DNA of 64,000 nucleotides from RGIG4097 sp964599875 (GTDB lineage Bacteria; Bacillota; Clostridia; Christensenellales; CAG-917), in NCBI GenBank assembly GCA_964599875.1, contig CAZRHE010000007.1:18698-82697 (forward strand). The letters run 5' to 3'. A program made the translations under genes and the position numbers. Of this stretch, positions 40,780-49,400 are shown piece by piece. Position 1 is the stretch's first letter; every line of letters begins with the position of its first letter. Below the pieces are notes generated by a model. It saw nothing but the letters and a program-made list of their open reading frames with translations. It was not told the origin of the DNA and did not search any database.

Positions 40780-41023
40780 AAGTTATCCCTCCGATTTCCC
40801 CTTTTATATAGAGATTTCCGCCACCGATTTCGACTACGTTCAAATTCACTCCAGAAACGACTATCGTTTTCTTTTTGACTTTGATTTTTATCTCTTCGGA
40901 TTTTATCGAAACCAGCCTTCTAACGCCCTCGATAAGCACGCAGTCCTCCCCTAAAACGAGTACGGAAAAAGCGCACGCAACGTCTTCTATTTTAAACTTT
41001 TCAACGACTTCGTTTATAAACAT
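40769..41023 (-). CDS. yqfC: YabP/YqfC-family sporulation protein
   Basis: An 84-residue beta-rich protein: VLVLGEDCVLIEGVRRLVSI, then EIKIKVKKKTIVVSG and GGGNLYIKGEIGGITFE. This is the YqfC pattern, and it precedes yqfD with an 11-base overlap. No ribosome site lies before the ATG; the nearest promoter would give a leader of only a few bases. First gene of the long yqfC-to-phosphatase run. Confidence 0.88.
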   Translation of the reverse strand: MFINEVVEKFKIEDVACAFSVLVLGEDCVLIEGVRRLVSIKSEEIKIKVKKKTIVVSGVNLNVVEIGGGNLYIKGEIGGITFEK

Positions 41024-41036
41024 ACGAAAGTATATG

Positions 41037-41066
41037 ATTTTAAGTAAAAAATTATGTTAAACGCAA
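41037..41066 (-). promoter_or_regulatory. Probable promoter of yqfC
   Basis: On the minus strand TTGCGT (41061-41066) and TAAAAT (41037-41042) are 18 bases apart. The -10 ends 13 bases before the ATG, implying a leader of about six bases. Confidence 0.5.
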
Positions 41067-41092
41067 ATGGTGCGTGCGTAATCCCAAAATCT

Positions 41093-41168
41093 CGTTTGTT
41101 GGAATATTGTGCCGTTCCCGGAGATTCTTCGTCGTTCTACGAACTCCTCTGAATGACATTTTGGCAGG
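41093..41168 (-). repeat. Dispersed repeat R1, copy 2
   Basis: Inverted relative to the copy at 27212-27284. Shared blocks include AGAATCTCCGGGAACGGCAC and TGTCATTCAGAGGAG, with a variable centre and matching flanks (TATTCCA, CAAA). Confidence 0.75.
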
Positions 41169-41454
41169 TATACTTACTTTCTCTGTCATTCCGAGCGGAC
41201 ACAGGGGCATCCCCACTGCGAAAATAAGCCAACGGCAACACGTAATAGCACTTTGTTGAGAACAGGCGCTAATTTTCGCAGAAGGGGGAAAAGGAGCAAG
41301 GTTCGGCGCATAAAGCCCTCGTAAGAGGGCATAGCGCAAAGTGCCTTGTGACGTAATCTCGCGGAAGCGAAACGTAACTTATACTCGCATTAATACAATC
41401 GGGTGCGGGTATCCCGCCCACACCTATTACCTATTCACTATTACTTCTTACCTC

Positions 41455-41502
41455 TCGTGTTCCGTCTTCGAACGAGTAAGTGCTTATATAAGAACGCTCC
41501 GA
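41455..41502 (+). repeat. Dispersed repeat R2, copy 2
   Basis: Starts CTCGTGTTCCGTCTTCGAAC, continues AGTGCTTATATA and ends ACGCTCC, as at 27147-27194. Confidence 0.7.
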
Positions 41503-41518
41503 ATTGAGAGTAAAAAAT

Positions 41519-41538
41519 AGCACGCCCGAAAGCGTGCT
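41519..41538 (-). terminator. Terminator of the pepF/dnaB transcript
   Basis: AGCACGC (41519-41525) pairs with GCGTGCT (41532-41538) around CCGAAA; on the minus strand it runs into TATTTTTTA, 20 bases after the dnaB stop. Confidence 0.85.
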
Positions 41539-41558
41539 TTTAATAAATCAAAATCAAA

Positions 41559-43103
41559 TTAGAACGGCAGGTCTTCGTTCTCGACGGCAAGCATATCGTC
41601 GTCGTCAACGTATTCTTCGTCATCTTCATCCTCTACGTCTTCGGGCTCCGCCGTAGGAGCGGCAAAGGGAAGGTCGGGAGTTTCGATGATTTTGGATGAT
41701 TCTTCCTGCGGTGCGGATTCGCCTATAAGTTCGGGCGGATTCACGACGGTACCGTCCTCTTCCATTTCGCGGAAAGTGGTGGTTTCGCCGCGCCAGTTTA
41801 GTTTTATATCCCCAGTCGAACCGCTTCTGTTCTTCTTTATGAGGAGCAAGATTTCGTCTTTTGGCAAATTCTCGTCCGCTTTAGAGGGATCGTGCAAGAA
41901 CATGACGACGTCCGCGTCCTGTTCGATTGCGCCCGAATCACGCAAGTCGCTGAGTTGAGGAAGTCTGCCCCCTTCTTTTTCGACGCCACGCGACATTTGC
42001 GAAAGTGCGATGATAGGCACTCCGAGTTCTTTTGCATAAACCTTGAGTTGACGGGACATCATGCTGACGTCGTTTTGTCTTGACTCCGACGAGCGACCTC
42101 TCGACTCCGCCTCCATAAGTTGCAAATAGTCGACGATGACAAGGTCAAGCCCTTTTTCGCGTTTCAAACGACGGCATTTAGACAAAATGTCCGACGGATG
42201 ATTCATCGCATAGTCGTCTATGAAAAGTTTCGAAGCAAGGAGTTTGTTATATGCGGCGATAAGTTTTCCGCTATCCGCGTCCGAAAGTTGTCCGCGCACG
42301 TCCATACTGTCGAAAGTAACGCCCGAAACGTAAGCAAGCATACGTTTGACAAGGGAATCCGCGGTCATTTCCATGTTGAACACCGCAACCGTCTTCCCTG
42401 CCAAAACCACGTTGGACGCAATATTGAGCGCAAGTGCGGTTTTACCGACGGACGGACGAGCGGCAAGGATGATAAATTCACCGGGTTTCAGACCTTTGGT
42501 CATCTTGTCGAAACGCTTGAATCCCGTGAAAACGTAGTCGGTCGGCGTATTGCCCGCTTGTGCGTTTTGTATGTTGAGCATAGCGGTATATAGCGCGTCG
42601 CTTGCGTGCACCAACGCTTTATCGCTTGTTTCCTCCGAAATTCTGAATATGAGTTGCTCCGCCTTGTTGAGAGCGTCTTTGCCCTCTCCGCATTCGTAAG
42701 TAAATTCGACGATTTCGTTGCCGGCGTTTATGACTTTTCTCGACAGCGAATCGCGTTTGATGATATCCGCATAATATTTCGCGTTTGCGGCGCTAGGGAG
42801 TTTCTCGGTGAGCAAACTCAAATATTCAATCGAGCCGACTTCGTCGAGTTTGCCGTCTTTTTCGAGTTTATCCGCAACGGACACGGTATCTATCGGTTTG
42901 GAATTTTCCTGCAACTCGCGCATGACCGTGAAGATAATTTTGTTTGCAGGCACATAAAAATCTTCCGCACGAAGCATGGGAATGATGAGGTCCGACGCAC
43001 TGTCGTCGATTAGCATCGCGCCCAATACGCATTCTTCGGCGTCGATATTGTTCGGCATCATGCGAACGACTTTTCTTTCTTGTTTTTTAGACTTTTCCGC
43101 CAT
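41559..43103 (-). CDS. dnaB: Replicative DNA helicase DnaB
   Basis: A 514-residue hexameric helicase (DnaC in Bacillus naming). The N-terminal domain starts MPNNIDAEECVLGAML. The RecA-like core has Walker A ARPSVGKTALALNIA, IVDYLQLMEA as Walker B, the H4-type QNDVSMMSRQLK and SDLRDSGAIEQDADVV. No intein interrupts the core. An acidic tail of about 60 residues ends DMLAVENEDLPF. AAGGGGT precedes the ATG, which lies inside the end of the upstream lipoprotein gene. Confidence 0.96.
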   Translation of the reverse strand: MAEKSKKQERKVVRMMPNNIDAEECVLGAMLIDDSASDLIIPMLRAEDFYVPANKIIFTVMRELQENSKPIDTVSVADKLEKDGKLDEVGSIEYLSLLTEKLPSAANAKYYADIIKRDSLSRKVINAGNEIVEFTYECGEGKDALNKAEQLIFRISEETSDKALVHASDALYTAMLNIQNAQAGNTPTDYVFTGFKRFDKMTKGLKPGEFIILAARPSVGKTALALNIASNVVLAGKTVAVFNMEMTADSLVKRMLAYVSGVTFDSMDVRGQLSDADSGKLIAAYNKLLASKLFIDDYAMNHPSDILSKCRRLKREKGLDLVIVDYLQLMEAESRGRSSESRQNDVSMMSRQLKVYAKELGVPIIALSQMSRGVEKEGGRLPQLSDLRDSGAIEQDADVVMFLHDPSKADENLPKDEILLLIKKNRSGSTGDIKLNWRGETTTFREMEEDGTVVNPPELIGESAPQEESSKIIETPDLPFAAPTAEPEDVEDEDDEEYVDDDDMLAVENEDLPF

Positions 43104-43692
43104 ATTTACCCCTTTTGACGAGGACTACGACCACGACTAAAATCATAGCCGCGGCAATTCCCGCCGTCAAACCGTACCACGAAGAAGAGTGCGCGTAATC
43201 TCTATATAGCCGAAATTGAGTATCAGCCTTGAAGATTTCCTCGGAATGAACGTATTTTCCGTTCCTTTCCGTCAGGACGCCGTCGCTTTTCGTGGATTTG
43301 TAGATTGTAGCATAGTCGAAGACTATTTTCAAGTTCGAGTAGGTTTCGACTCCCAAGTTTGCGCCATATTGCGCAAGGAAGTTTTCCGTTGCACTAAATA
43401 TCGCTTCTCCGTCGAATGAAAACGTATATTCCACCCTATCGTAAAACGCGTTTTTTCGCGATACGGATACGGTGCGAAGAGTTTTAACTCCGTCGAGAGT
43501 TTTTTCGGATTCTTCCGCCGTCGGAGAAATACGCACGATAAGAGTGCCGTCGACGACGTCCGCCGAATCGACGTTAAGAAAGTACGAATATTCCGCGCCG
43601 TCGTCCACGCTGTCGCAAGCGGACAGCGTGAGAGTTAATGCGCAGACGAGTGCTATTAAAACCGCTATTCTAAATGAGTTTTTCAAGTTCAT
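43087..43692 (-). CDS. Small lipoprotein with a C-terminal membrane helix
   Basis: About 201 residues. An N-terminal signal with lipobox TLSAC (C26) is followed by about 130 beta-rich residues, then a C-terminal hydrophobic helix (ILVVVVVLV) ending in KRGKYGGKV. Both a lipid anchor and a membrane helix would tether it at two ends. The ATG at 43692 lies 23 bases inside pepF and the 3' end overlaps dnaB by 17 bases, so it is squeezed between them. No family recognised; similar layouts occur in Clostridia LPXTG-less lipoproteins. Confidence 0.72.
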   Translation of the reverse strand: MNLKNSFRIAVLIALVCALTLTLSACDSVDDGAEYSYFLNVDSADVVDGTLIVRISPTAEESEKTLDGVKTLRTVSVSRKNAFYDRVEYTFSFDGEAIFSATENFLAQYGANLGVETYSNLKIVFDYATIYKSTKSDGVLTERNGKYVHSEEIFKADTQFRLYRDYAHSSSWYGLTAGIAAAMILVVVVVLVKRGKYGGKV

Positions 43693-45448
43693 CGAGAGTG
43701 GAAGAAAATTCCGACACGGCTTTAAGATAAGGTGCGTCCGTTTCAAGATCGACGTCCGCAAGGCGCAAGATATCCAGAGGCGCCATACTGTCCCCCGCCG
43801 ACAAGAACTTGCGATATTTGTCGAAATATTCCTCGCCGTACGTGAGGATATTATCCGCAATGGTCACCGCGGCGGTTATGCCCGTCGCGTACTTATACAC
43901 GTAGAAACTCGAATAGAAATGCGGAATCCTTGCCCATTCGTAACGGATGAGGTCGTTGTGATTGACCGCCGTCCCGTAATACTTTTTGTTAAGTTCGTAA
44001 TACGTATCAGAGAGTACGTCCGCAGTCAAAGGCTCGCCCTTCTCCGCCATGTTGTGTGCGATGACTTCGAATTCCGAGAACATGGTTTGTCTGAACATAG
44101 TCATGCGGAACATATCGAGATAATAGGACAAAAGATACTTTCTGAAATCTCCTTCCGCCGTTTTGAGAAGGTGCTTAAGAAGGAGCACTTCGTTGACCGT
44201 AGACGCGATTTCCGCAAGGAAAATCTTGTAATTCGCCTTTTCTTTAGGCTGATTTTTATCCGAATAGTAGGAGTGCAAGGAATGTCCGAGTTCGTGCGCT
44301 ATGGTGAACAAATCGAACGTTGTTGGAGTGTAGTTGAGCAACACGAAAGGATGCACGCCGTAGCAATCCCAACTGTACGCACCGCTCTTCTTGCCCTTGT
44401 TTTCGTACACGTCTACCCAACCGCTTTCGAATGCGGACGCAAGGATATCCGAATACTCTTTGCCCATGACTTTGAGTGCGTCTTTGACGAGTGCGACCGC
44501 CTCGGGATAATCCATAGACAGATTTTGCGCTTCCACGATAGGCACGCTCAAGTCGTACATATTGAGATCTACGCCGAGAGCGCGACGACGAAGCGCAACG
44601 TATCTATGCAAGGATTTAAGCCCGCCGTTGACCGCTTCGAGAAGTTTCTCGTAGCAAGTAGAGGGCACGTTTTCGCCGTACATAGCGTAATCGAGAGAGG
44701 ATTTGAAACCGCGGATTTTCGCAAAGAACCAATCCTTTTTGACGTTGCCCGCATAGTTTGTCGCAAGCGTGTTGATGAAGTCGCGATATGCGCCGAACAT
44801 ACTCTCGAAAGCGCGTTTTCTGTTTTCCTGCACCTCGTTTTGCAAGAGTACGCCGTAATTGCCGTGGCTCATTTCGACCTTCGTGCCGTCCACGAGTTCG
44901 ACGGGTGCGAATTTGATATCCGCGCAATCGAACATGGTGAAAATTTCCTCGTTGTTGCCTGCAAACGAGCCCATTTCGCTCAACAATTTTTCCTCGTTTT
45001 TGCTGAGGATTATATTCTTATCTCTGATGAGTTCGTCGAAAGTCACCGAAAAGTCCGCAAAGCGTTTGGATGAACCCAGTCTTTTGAGTTCGTCGACGGG
45101 AAGGCATGTGAGTTCGGGAGATATATATGCCCCTATCGAACTGTATCTGACCATAAGATTTTCCGCTCTGTCCGCCATACCCTGATAAAGACCTTCTCTC
45201 GAATCCTCGTCGCGGCGAAGTCTTGCATATTGATAAAGTTTCATAATGTCATGCACAAGACGACTTGACAGGGACAGACACTCGAAAATCGTATCGTCGT
45301 CCGTCAGTTTGCCATTGTAGGAGGCAAGTTTGGGGATAAGTTCTTCGGTTGCGAAAAAACTCTCCTCCCAACTCTCGGTATCGGGGAAAATATCCGAAAC
45401 TTTCCACTTGTATTCAGATGGGATTTCACTGCGTTGTTTGACTTCCAT
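43670..45448 (-). CDS. pepF: Oligoendopeptidase F
   Basis: A 592-residue M3-family zinc endopeptidase that cuts short peptides in the cytoplasm. The HExxH motif is in FTIAHELGHSLHSYYSD near residue 380, with the third ligand in IFLAEIASTVNEVLLL. SYYLDMFRMTMFRQTMFSEFE is a typical PepF block. GAGGTG precedes the ATG; it follows the DUF1846 gene by eight bases. Confidence 0.95.
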   Translation of the reverse strand: MEVKQRSEIPSEYKWKVSDIFPDTESWEESFFATEELIPKLASYNGKLTDDDTIFECLSLSSRLVHDIMKLYQYARLRRDEDSREGLYQGMADRAENLMVRYSSIGAYISPELTCLPVDELKRLGSSKRFADFSVTFDELIRDKNIILSKNEEKLLSEMGSFAGNNEEIFTMFDCADIKFAPVELVDGTKVEMSHGNYGVLLQNEVQENRKRAFESMFGAYRDFINTLATNYAGNVKKDWFFAKIRGFKSSLDYAMYGENVPSTCYEKLLEAVNGGLKSLHRYVALRRRALGVDLNMYDLSVPIVEAQNLSMDYPEAVALVKDALKVMGKEYSDILASAFESGWVDVYENKGKKSGAYSWDCYGVHPFVLLNYTPTTFDLFTIAHELGHSLHSYYSDKNQPKEKANYKIFLAEIASTVNEVLLLKHLLKTAEGDFRKYLLSYYLDMFRMTMFRQTMFSEFEVIAHNMAEKGEPLTADVLSDTYYELNKKYYGTAVNHNDLIRYEWARIPHFYSSFYVYKYATGITAAVTIADNILTYGEEYFDKYRKFLSAGDSMAPLDILRLADVDLETDAPYLKAVSEFSSTLDELEKLI

Positions 45449-45456
45449 TATTCACC

Positions 45457-46944
45457 TCAATTATTGAAAAGATTGTTATCCGCAAATTCGGGCTCGCAAG
45501 TGAGATATACGCCGAGTTTTCGGAAAGGATTTTCATCCGCTTTGAAAAGCATATGCGAAGAATGTGCCTCACAGTTTTCAAGGCGTTTAAGTTGTTCTAT
45601 CGCTTTAGACGCATTGGCGTCGGTGGCGGCGCAAACGGAAAGCGCAAGCAAGGCTTCTTCAAGAGAAAGCGGAGTGTGCTTTTCGTGCAAAATCTTTGTT
45701 TTAAGGTCGAGAATAGGCCCTATGACGACGGGAGAAATGAGTTTCTTTTGGTCGTCTATGCCCGCAAGTGCTTTGACCGCGTTGAACACCGCCGCCGCGG
45801 ACGCAGACATAAGTTCGGACGTTCTGCCCGTGATAATCGTGCCGTCGGGAAGTTCGATTGCGACCGCGCCTTTGTTATCGTTTTCCTCATTCTTTTGAAG
45901 AGCGGGAGCGACCACTTTTCTGTCGGCGATTGTGATTTCAAGACGGGACATCAAAAATTCCAATCTCTCTATCGTACTGGGTTTTGCGGTGCCGTTTTTG
46001 TAGTCGCATTTCGCTTTGTAATAGCGGCGAATGACTTCTTGTTTGGACGCCTCGCAGCACGCCTCGTCGTCGGTTATGCAGTAGCCCGCCATATTGACGC
46101 CCATATCCGTCGGGGATTGATAGATAAAATCGTTGCCCGTAATCTTTGCGAGTATACTTCTGACGACGGGGAAAACCTCGATATCGCGGTTGTAGTTGAC
46201 CGCGATTTTGCCGTATGCTTCGAGGTGGAAGTTGTCGATTTTGTTGACGTCTTTGAGATCCGCCGTCGCCGCCTCGTACGCAACGTTGACGGGATGATTG
46301 AGCGGAATATTCCAAATCGGGAAGGTTTCAAACTTCGCGTATCCCGCTTTGATTCCCCTCTTGTATTCATGATAAAGTTGGCTAAGACAAGTCGCAAGTT
46401 TTCCGCTGCCGGGACCGGGAGCGGTGCAAACCACGAGAGGACGAGTGGTTTCGATATACGGATTCGCGCCGTAACCTTCGTCGGACACTATGGTATCGAT
46501 TTCGTGGGGATAACCTTTTGTCGGGCGGTGGATATAAACCTTGATTCCTCTGTTTTCGAGTTTATATTGATAACTTCTCGCCGCCTGTTGATCCGCAAAC
46601 ATGGTGATGACTACGCAGTTTATGTAGATGCCCATAGAGGAAATATTGTCTATCATTCTTTCTACTTCACTTCCGTAGGTAATGCCGTAGTCCGCGCGGA
46701 TTTTGTTTCTTTCGATATCGTTTGCGTTTATGCAAATGATGAGTTCCGCTTTATCTTTAAGTTTTTGGAGCAGTTTGATTTTTGCCGCCTTGTCAAACCC
46801 GGGCAAAACTCTTGCCGCGTGCAGGTCGTCGAAAAGTTTTCCGCCGAATTCAAGATAAAGTTTGTCGAAATGGCTGATACGCTCGAGTATATGCTCGGAC
46901 TGTTTCTCCATGTAGAGATTTTGATCAAAACCGATTTTGTTCAT
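45457..46944 (-). CDS. DUF1846 domain protein
   Basis: A 495-residue protein matching the DUF1846 family in length and in segments such as MNKIGFDQNLYMEKQSEHI, LVVCTAPGPGSGKLATCLSQ, IPLNHPVNVAYEAATADL and SPTDMGVNMAGYCI. GPGSGK looks P-loop-like, hinting at nucleotide binding. Widespread in Bacillota, function not established. GGAGAT precedes the ATG. Confidence 0.92.
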   Translation of the reverse strand: MNKIGFDQNLYMEKQSEHILERISHFDKLYLEFGGKLFDDLHAARVLPGFDKAAKIKLLQKLKDKAELIICINANDIERNKIRADYGITYGSEVERMIDNISSMGIYINCVVITMFADQQAARSYQYKLENRGIKVYIHRPTKGYPHEIDTIVSDEGYGANPYIETTRPLVVCTAPGPGSGKLATCLSQLYHEYKRGIKAGYAKFETFPIWNIPLNHPVNVAYEAATADLKDVNKIDNFHLEAYGKIAVNYNRDIEVFPVVRSILAKITGNDFIYQSPTDMGVNMAGYCITDDEACCEASKQEVIRRYYKAKCDYKNGTAKPSTIERLEFLMSRLEITIADRKVVAPALQKNEENDNKGAVAIELPDGTIITGRTSELMSASAAAVFNAVKALAGIDDQKKLISPVVIGPILDLKTKILHEKHTPLSLEEALLALSVCAATDANASKAIEQLKRLENCEAHSSHMLFKADENPFRKLGVYLTCEPEFADNNLFNN

Positions 46945-46979
46945 AATATATCTCCAAAAAATTTAATTCATTCGTGGAT

Positions 46980-49397
46980 TCAAACTCTCGTCACCAGCGT
47001 AACGGGCGTCTTGAATAGTTGTTTGCCTTTGGTTGTTCTCGTGTCGATTCTGACGTCTTCGGTGTTGACGATATGGGTCTTCCCGCCCGTGACGAACGCC
47101 AAATCGTAGGGCTCTTTGACGTGGCTTACGTACTTGACTTTGCTCTTGTCGAGGTCGATGATTTTGACGCCTTTGAGATATCTCGAAGACGGGTCGAGAG
47201 TGGACGAGATGACGCGTTTTGCATATCCCGTCGTGGATACGACGATAACTTCGCCCTCCTCTTCTATAAATCCGCCGAAAGCGACCGAATCGCCGTCATT
47301 GAGTTTAATTCCTTTGACTCCCCCAGCCTTTCTGCCTTGAATGGGCACTTCGAGAGGAGAATACACGAGGCATTGTCCCTCTTCGGTGACTTCGAGGACG
47401 TTCATTTCGTCGCTAACGAGTTCGACGTTAATTAGGCTGTCTTTATCCGCAAGTATAATTGCGTTCGAGAAAGGTCTAACCCCTGCGAATTCGCTGACGT
47501 CAGTGCGCTTGACCGCACCCTGCTTCGTGAAGAACATAAATTCTCCGACGGGCGTCGAGGGGAAGAAGAAACACTTGACGGGATATTCTCCCGGGATGAC
47601 TTCCGCATTGAGCGAGCCGAGAGTGACGCCCTTTTCTTTCCATCTCTTTTCGGGAAGAGCGGTGACGTCGATTTTGACGAGATTGCCAAGGTTTGTAAAC
47701 GCATACAAACTGCCCTTGTTGTTGACTTCGAGCACTTGTGCGGGAAGTTCGTTTTCGCCGTACAAGGACATATCCTTTTGCGCAAGGGAATAACTCTTTT
47801 GCGACGTAAAGCGGATAAGCCCCGCCGCATTCGTTACGAATATGCCTTCGCGATATTCGACCGCCTCTTCCGCAGTCGGAATTTCCACCTTGTTCGCGTC
47901 GTCAGCACTCAATATGACCGAAGTGCGTTTGGACGGATTGTTCTTTTTGATTTCGAGAATTTCATCTTTTATAACCGCGTATTGTTTTGCCTTGCTGTTG
48001 AGAATTGCGGTGAGTTTCGCAATGAGTTTTTCAAGGGACGCGAGTTCTTCTTCGAGTTTGCCCACTTCGAGCCTTGCAAGCGCTTTCAATCTCATATCGA
48101 GAATTGCTTGCGCCTGTTCGTCGCTCAAATCGAAACGCTCTCGTAGCGTCGCTTTTGCTTTGGCGGTGGTTTCGCTCGATTTGATGATTGCGATTACCTC
48201 GTCTATGTTACGGATTGCGACGAGCAAACCTTTGACGATTTCCGCTCTTGCTTTCGCCGCTTTCAAGTCGTACGTGGTTCTGCGCACGATGATATCGCGC
48301 TGATACGCGATATAATAACGCAATATATCTCGAAGTCCGAGTTGTTCGGGTTTTCCGTTTGCGATTGCGACCATGTTCACCGAATAACCGATTTCGAGAT
48401 TGGTTTTCTTCATAAGAAAAGCGAGTATCTTTTCGACGGGAGCGTCCTTTTTGAGTTTTATGACCGCTCTCATACCCGTCTTATCGCTTTCGTCCACTAT
48501 GTCGCTTATGCCCGACAAAAGTTCCTTGTTGTTATCCCTTATATCCGCGATTTTCGTGAGAAGTTCCGCTTTGTTCACCTGATAAGGAAGTTCTGTTATA
48601 ACGATATTCTTTTTGCCGTTGTCATCGTCTTCGAGGTGATAGCGCGCGCGGATTTTGATTCTGCCCTTACCCGTTTCGTAAATGCTTTCAAGGGTGTCTA
48701 CGGGAATGATGAATCCGCCCGTCGGGAAGTCGGGACCTTTGAAAACTTGCAAAAGTTCCGCCGTGGTGATATCGGGATTTTCAATCATCGCAACAACCGC
48801 GTCTATACTTTCCCCCATATTGTGAGTGGGGATGTTCGTCGCAAGTCCGACCGCTATTCCGTTTGCGCCGTTGACGAGAAGGTTAGGAAATCTTCCCGGC
48901 AAAATGGTAGGTTCTTCAAGACTGTCGTCGAAGTTGGGCGCCCACGAAACAGTGTCTTTGTCGAGATCTCGCAAAAGTTCGAGCGCAAGAGGAGCCATAC
49001 GCGCTTCCGTATAACGCATAGCCGCCGCCCCGTCGCCGTCTACCGAGCCGAAGTTTCCGTGTCCGTCCACGAGTTTCATTCTCATATTGAACGGTTGCGC
49101 CATTCTGACGAGCGCGCCGTAGACCGAACTATCTCCGTGAGGGTGATATTTGCCAAGGCAATCGCCGACTATTCTCGCGCATTTTTTATACGGTTTATCG
49201 GGAGTTATGCCCATCTCGTACATTGCGTAGAGTATGCGGCGTTGAACGGGTTTAAGCCCGTCTTCCACGCGCGGCAACGCACGATCGAGAATGACGTTCT
49301 CGGAATACGGAATCATCGAATTGTGCATGACGTCTTCGAATACGACGTCGTATATCGCGCTATTATAAACGATTTCTTTTTCTTTACGTTTCGCCAT
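46980..49397 (-). CDS. parC: Type II topoisomerase subunit A, ParC-like
   Basis: An 805-residue DNA-cleaving subunit. The catalytic tyrosine is Y129 in AAAMRYTEARM, and the N-terminus has DGLKPVQRRILYAMYE and KYHPHGDSSVYGALV. The C-terminal beta-pinwheel lacks the canonical seven-residue GyrA box (only a degenerate GRKAGGVKG), which favours a topoisomerase IV-like decatenase over gyrase. In the quinolone region the position matching E. coli GyrA D87 is Gly94. GGAGG precedes the ATG, three bases after parE. Confidence 0.88.
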   Translation of the reverse strand: MAKRKEKEIVYNSAIYDVVFEDVMHNSMIPYSENVILDRALPRVEDGLKPVQRRILYAMYEMGITPDKPYKKCARIVGDCLGKYHPHGDSSVYGALVRMAQPFNMRMKLVDGHGNFGSVDGDGAAAMRYTEARMAPLALELLRDLDKDTVSWAPNFDDSLEEPTILPGRFPNLLVNGANGIAVGLATNIPTHNMGESIDAVVAMIENPDITTAELLQVFKGPDFPTGGFIIPVDTLESIYETGKGRIKIRARYHLEDDDNGKKNIVITELPYQVNKAELLTKIADIRDNNKELLSGISDIVDESDKTGMRAVIKLKKDAPVEKILAFLMKKTNLEIGYSVNMVAIANGKPEQLGLRDILRYYIAYQRDIIVRRTTYDLKAAKARAEIVKGLLVAIRNIDEVIAIIKSSETTAKAKATLRERFDLSDEQAQAILDMRLKALARLEVGKLEEELASLEKLIAKLTAILNSKAKQYAVIKDEILEIKKNNPSKRTSVILSADDANKVEIPTAEEAVEYREGIFVTNAAGLIRFTSQKSYSLAQKDMSLYGENELPAQVLEVNNKGSLYAFTNLGNLVKIDVTALPEKRWKEKGVTLGSLNAEVIPGEYPVKCFFFPSTPVGEFMFFTKQGAVKRTDVSEFAGVRPFSNAIILADKDSLINVELVSDEMNVLEVTEEGQCLVYSPLEVPIQGRKAGGVKGIKLNDGDSVAFGGFIEEEGEVIVVSTTGYAKRVISSTLDPSSRYLKGVKIIDLDKSKVKYVSHVKEPYDLAFVTGGKTHIVNTEDVRIDTRTTKGKQLFKTPVTLVTRV

Positions 49398-49400
49398 TTA

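Larger units (their letters stand above)
41024..41518. other. Non-coding gap with dispersed repeats between yqfC and dnaB
   Basis: About 500 bases without a credible gene. The yqfC promoter lies at its left end and the dnaB terminator at its right. In between are copies of repeats R1 (41093-41168, minus orientation) and R2 (41455-41502), plus a fragment TCATTCCGAGCGGAC at about 41187 that looks like a partial extra R1-type unit. Confidence 0.7.

Noticed and set aside
43472..45073. Open frame of 533 codons opposite pepF
   Set aside because: Antisense shadow of a gene with intact catalytic motifs; low-complexity product, no start signals.
45553..47109. Open frame of 518 codons opposite the DUF1846 gene
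   Set aside because: Same reason: antisense to a conserved full-length gene, product not protein-like.
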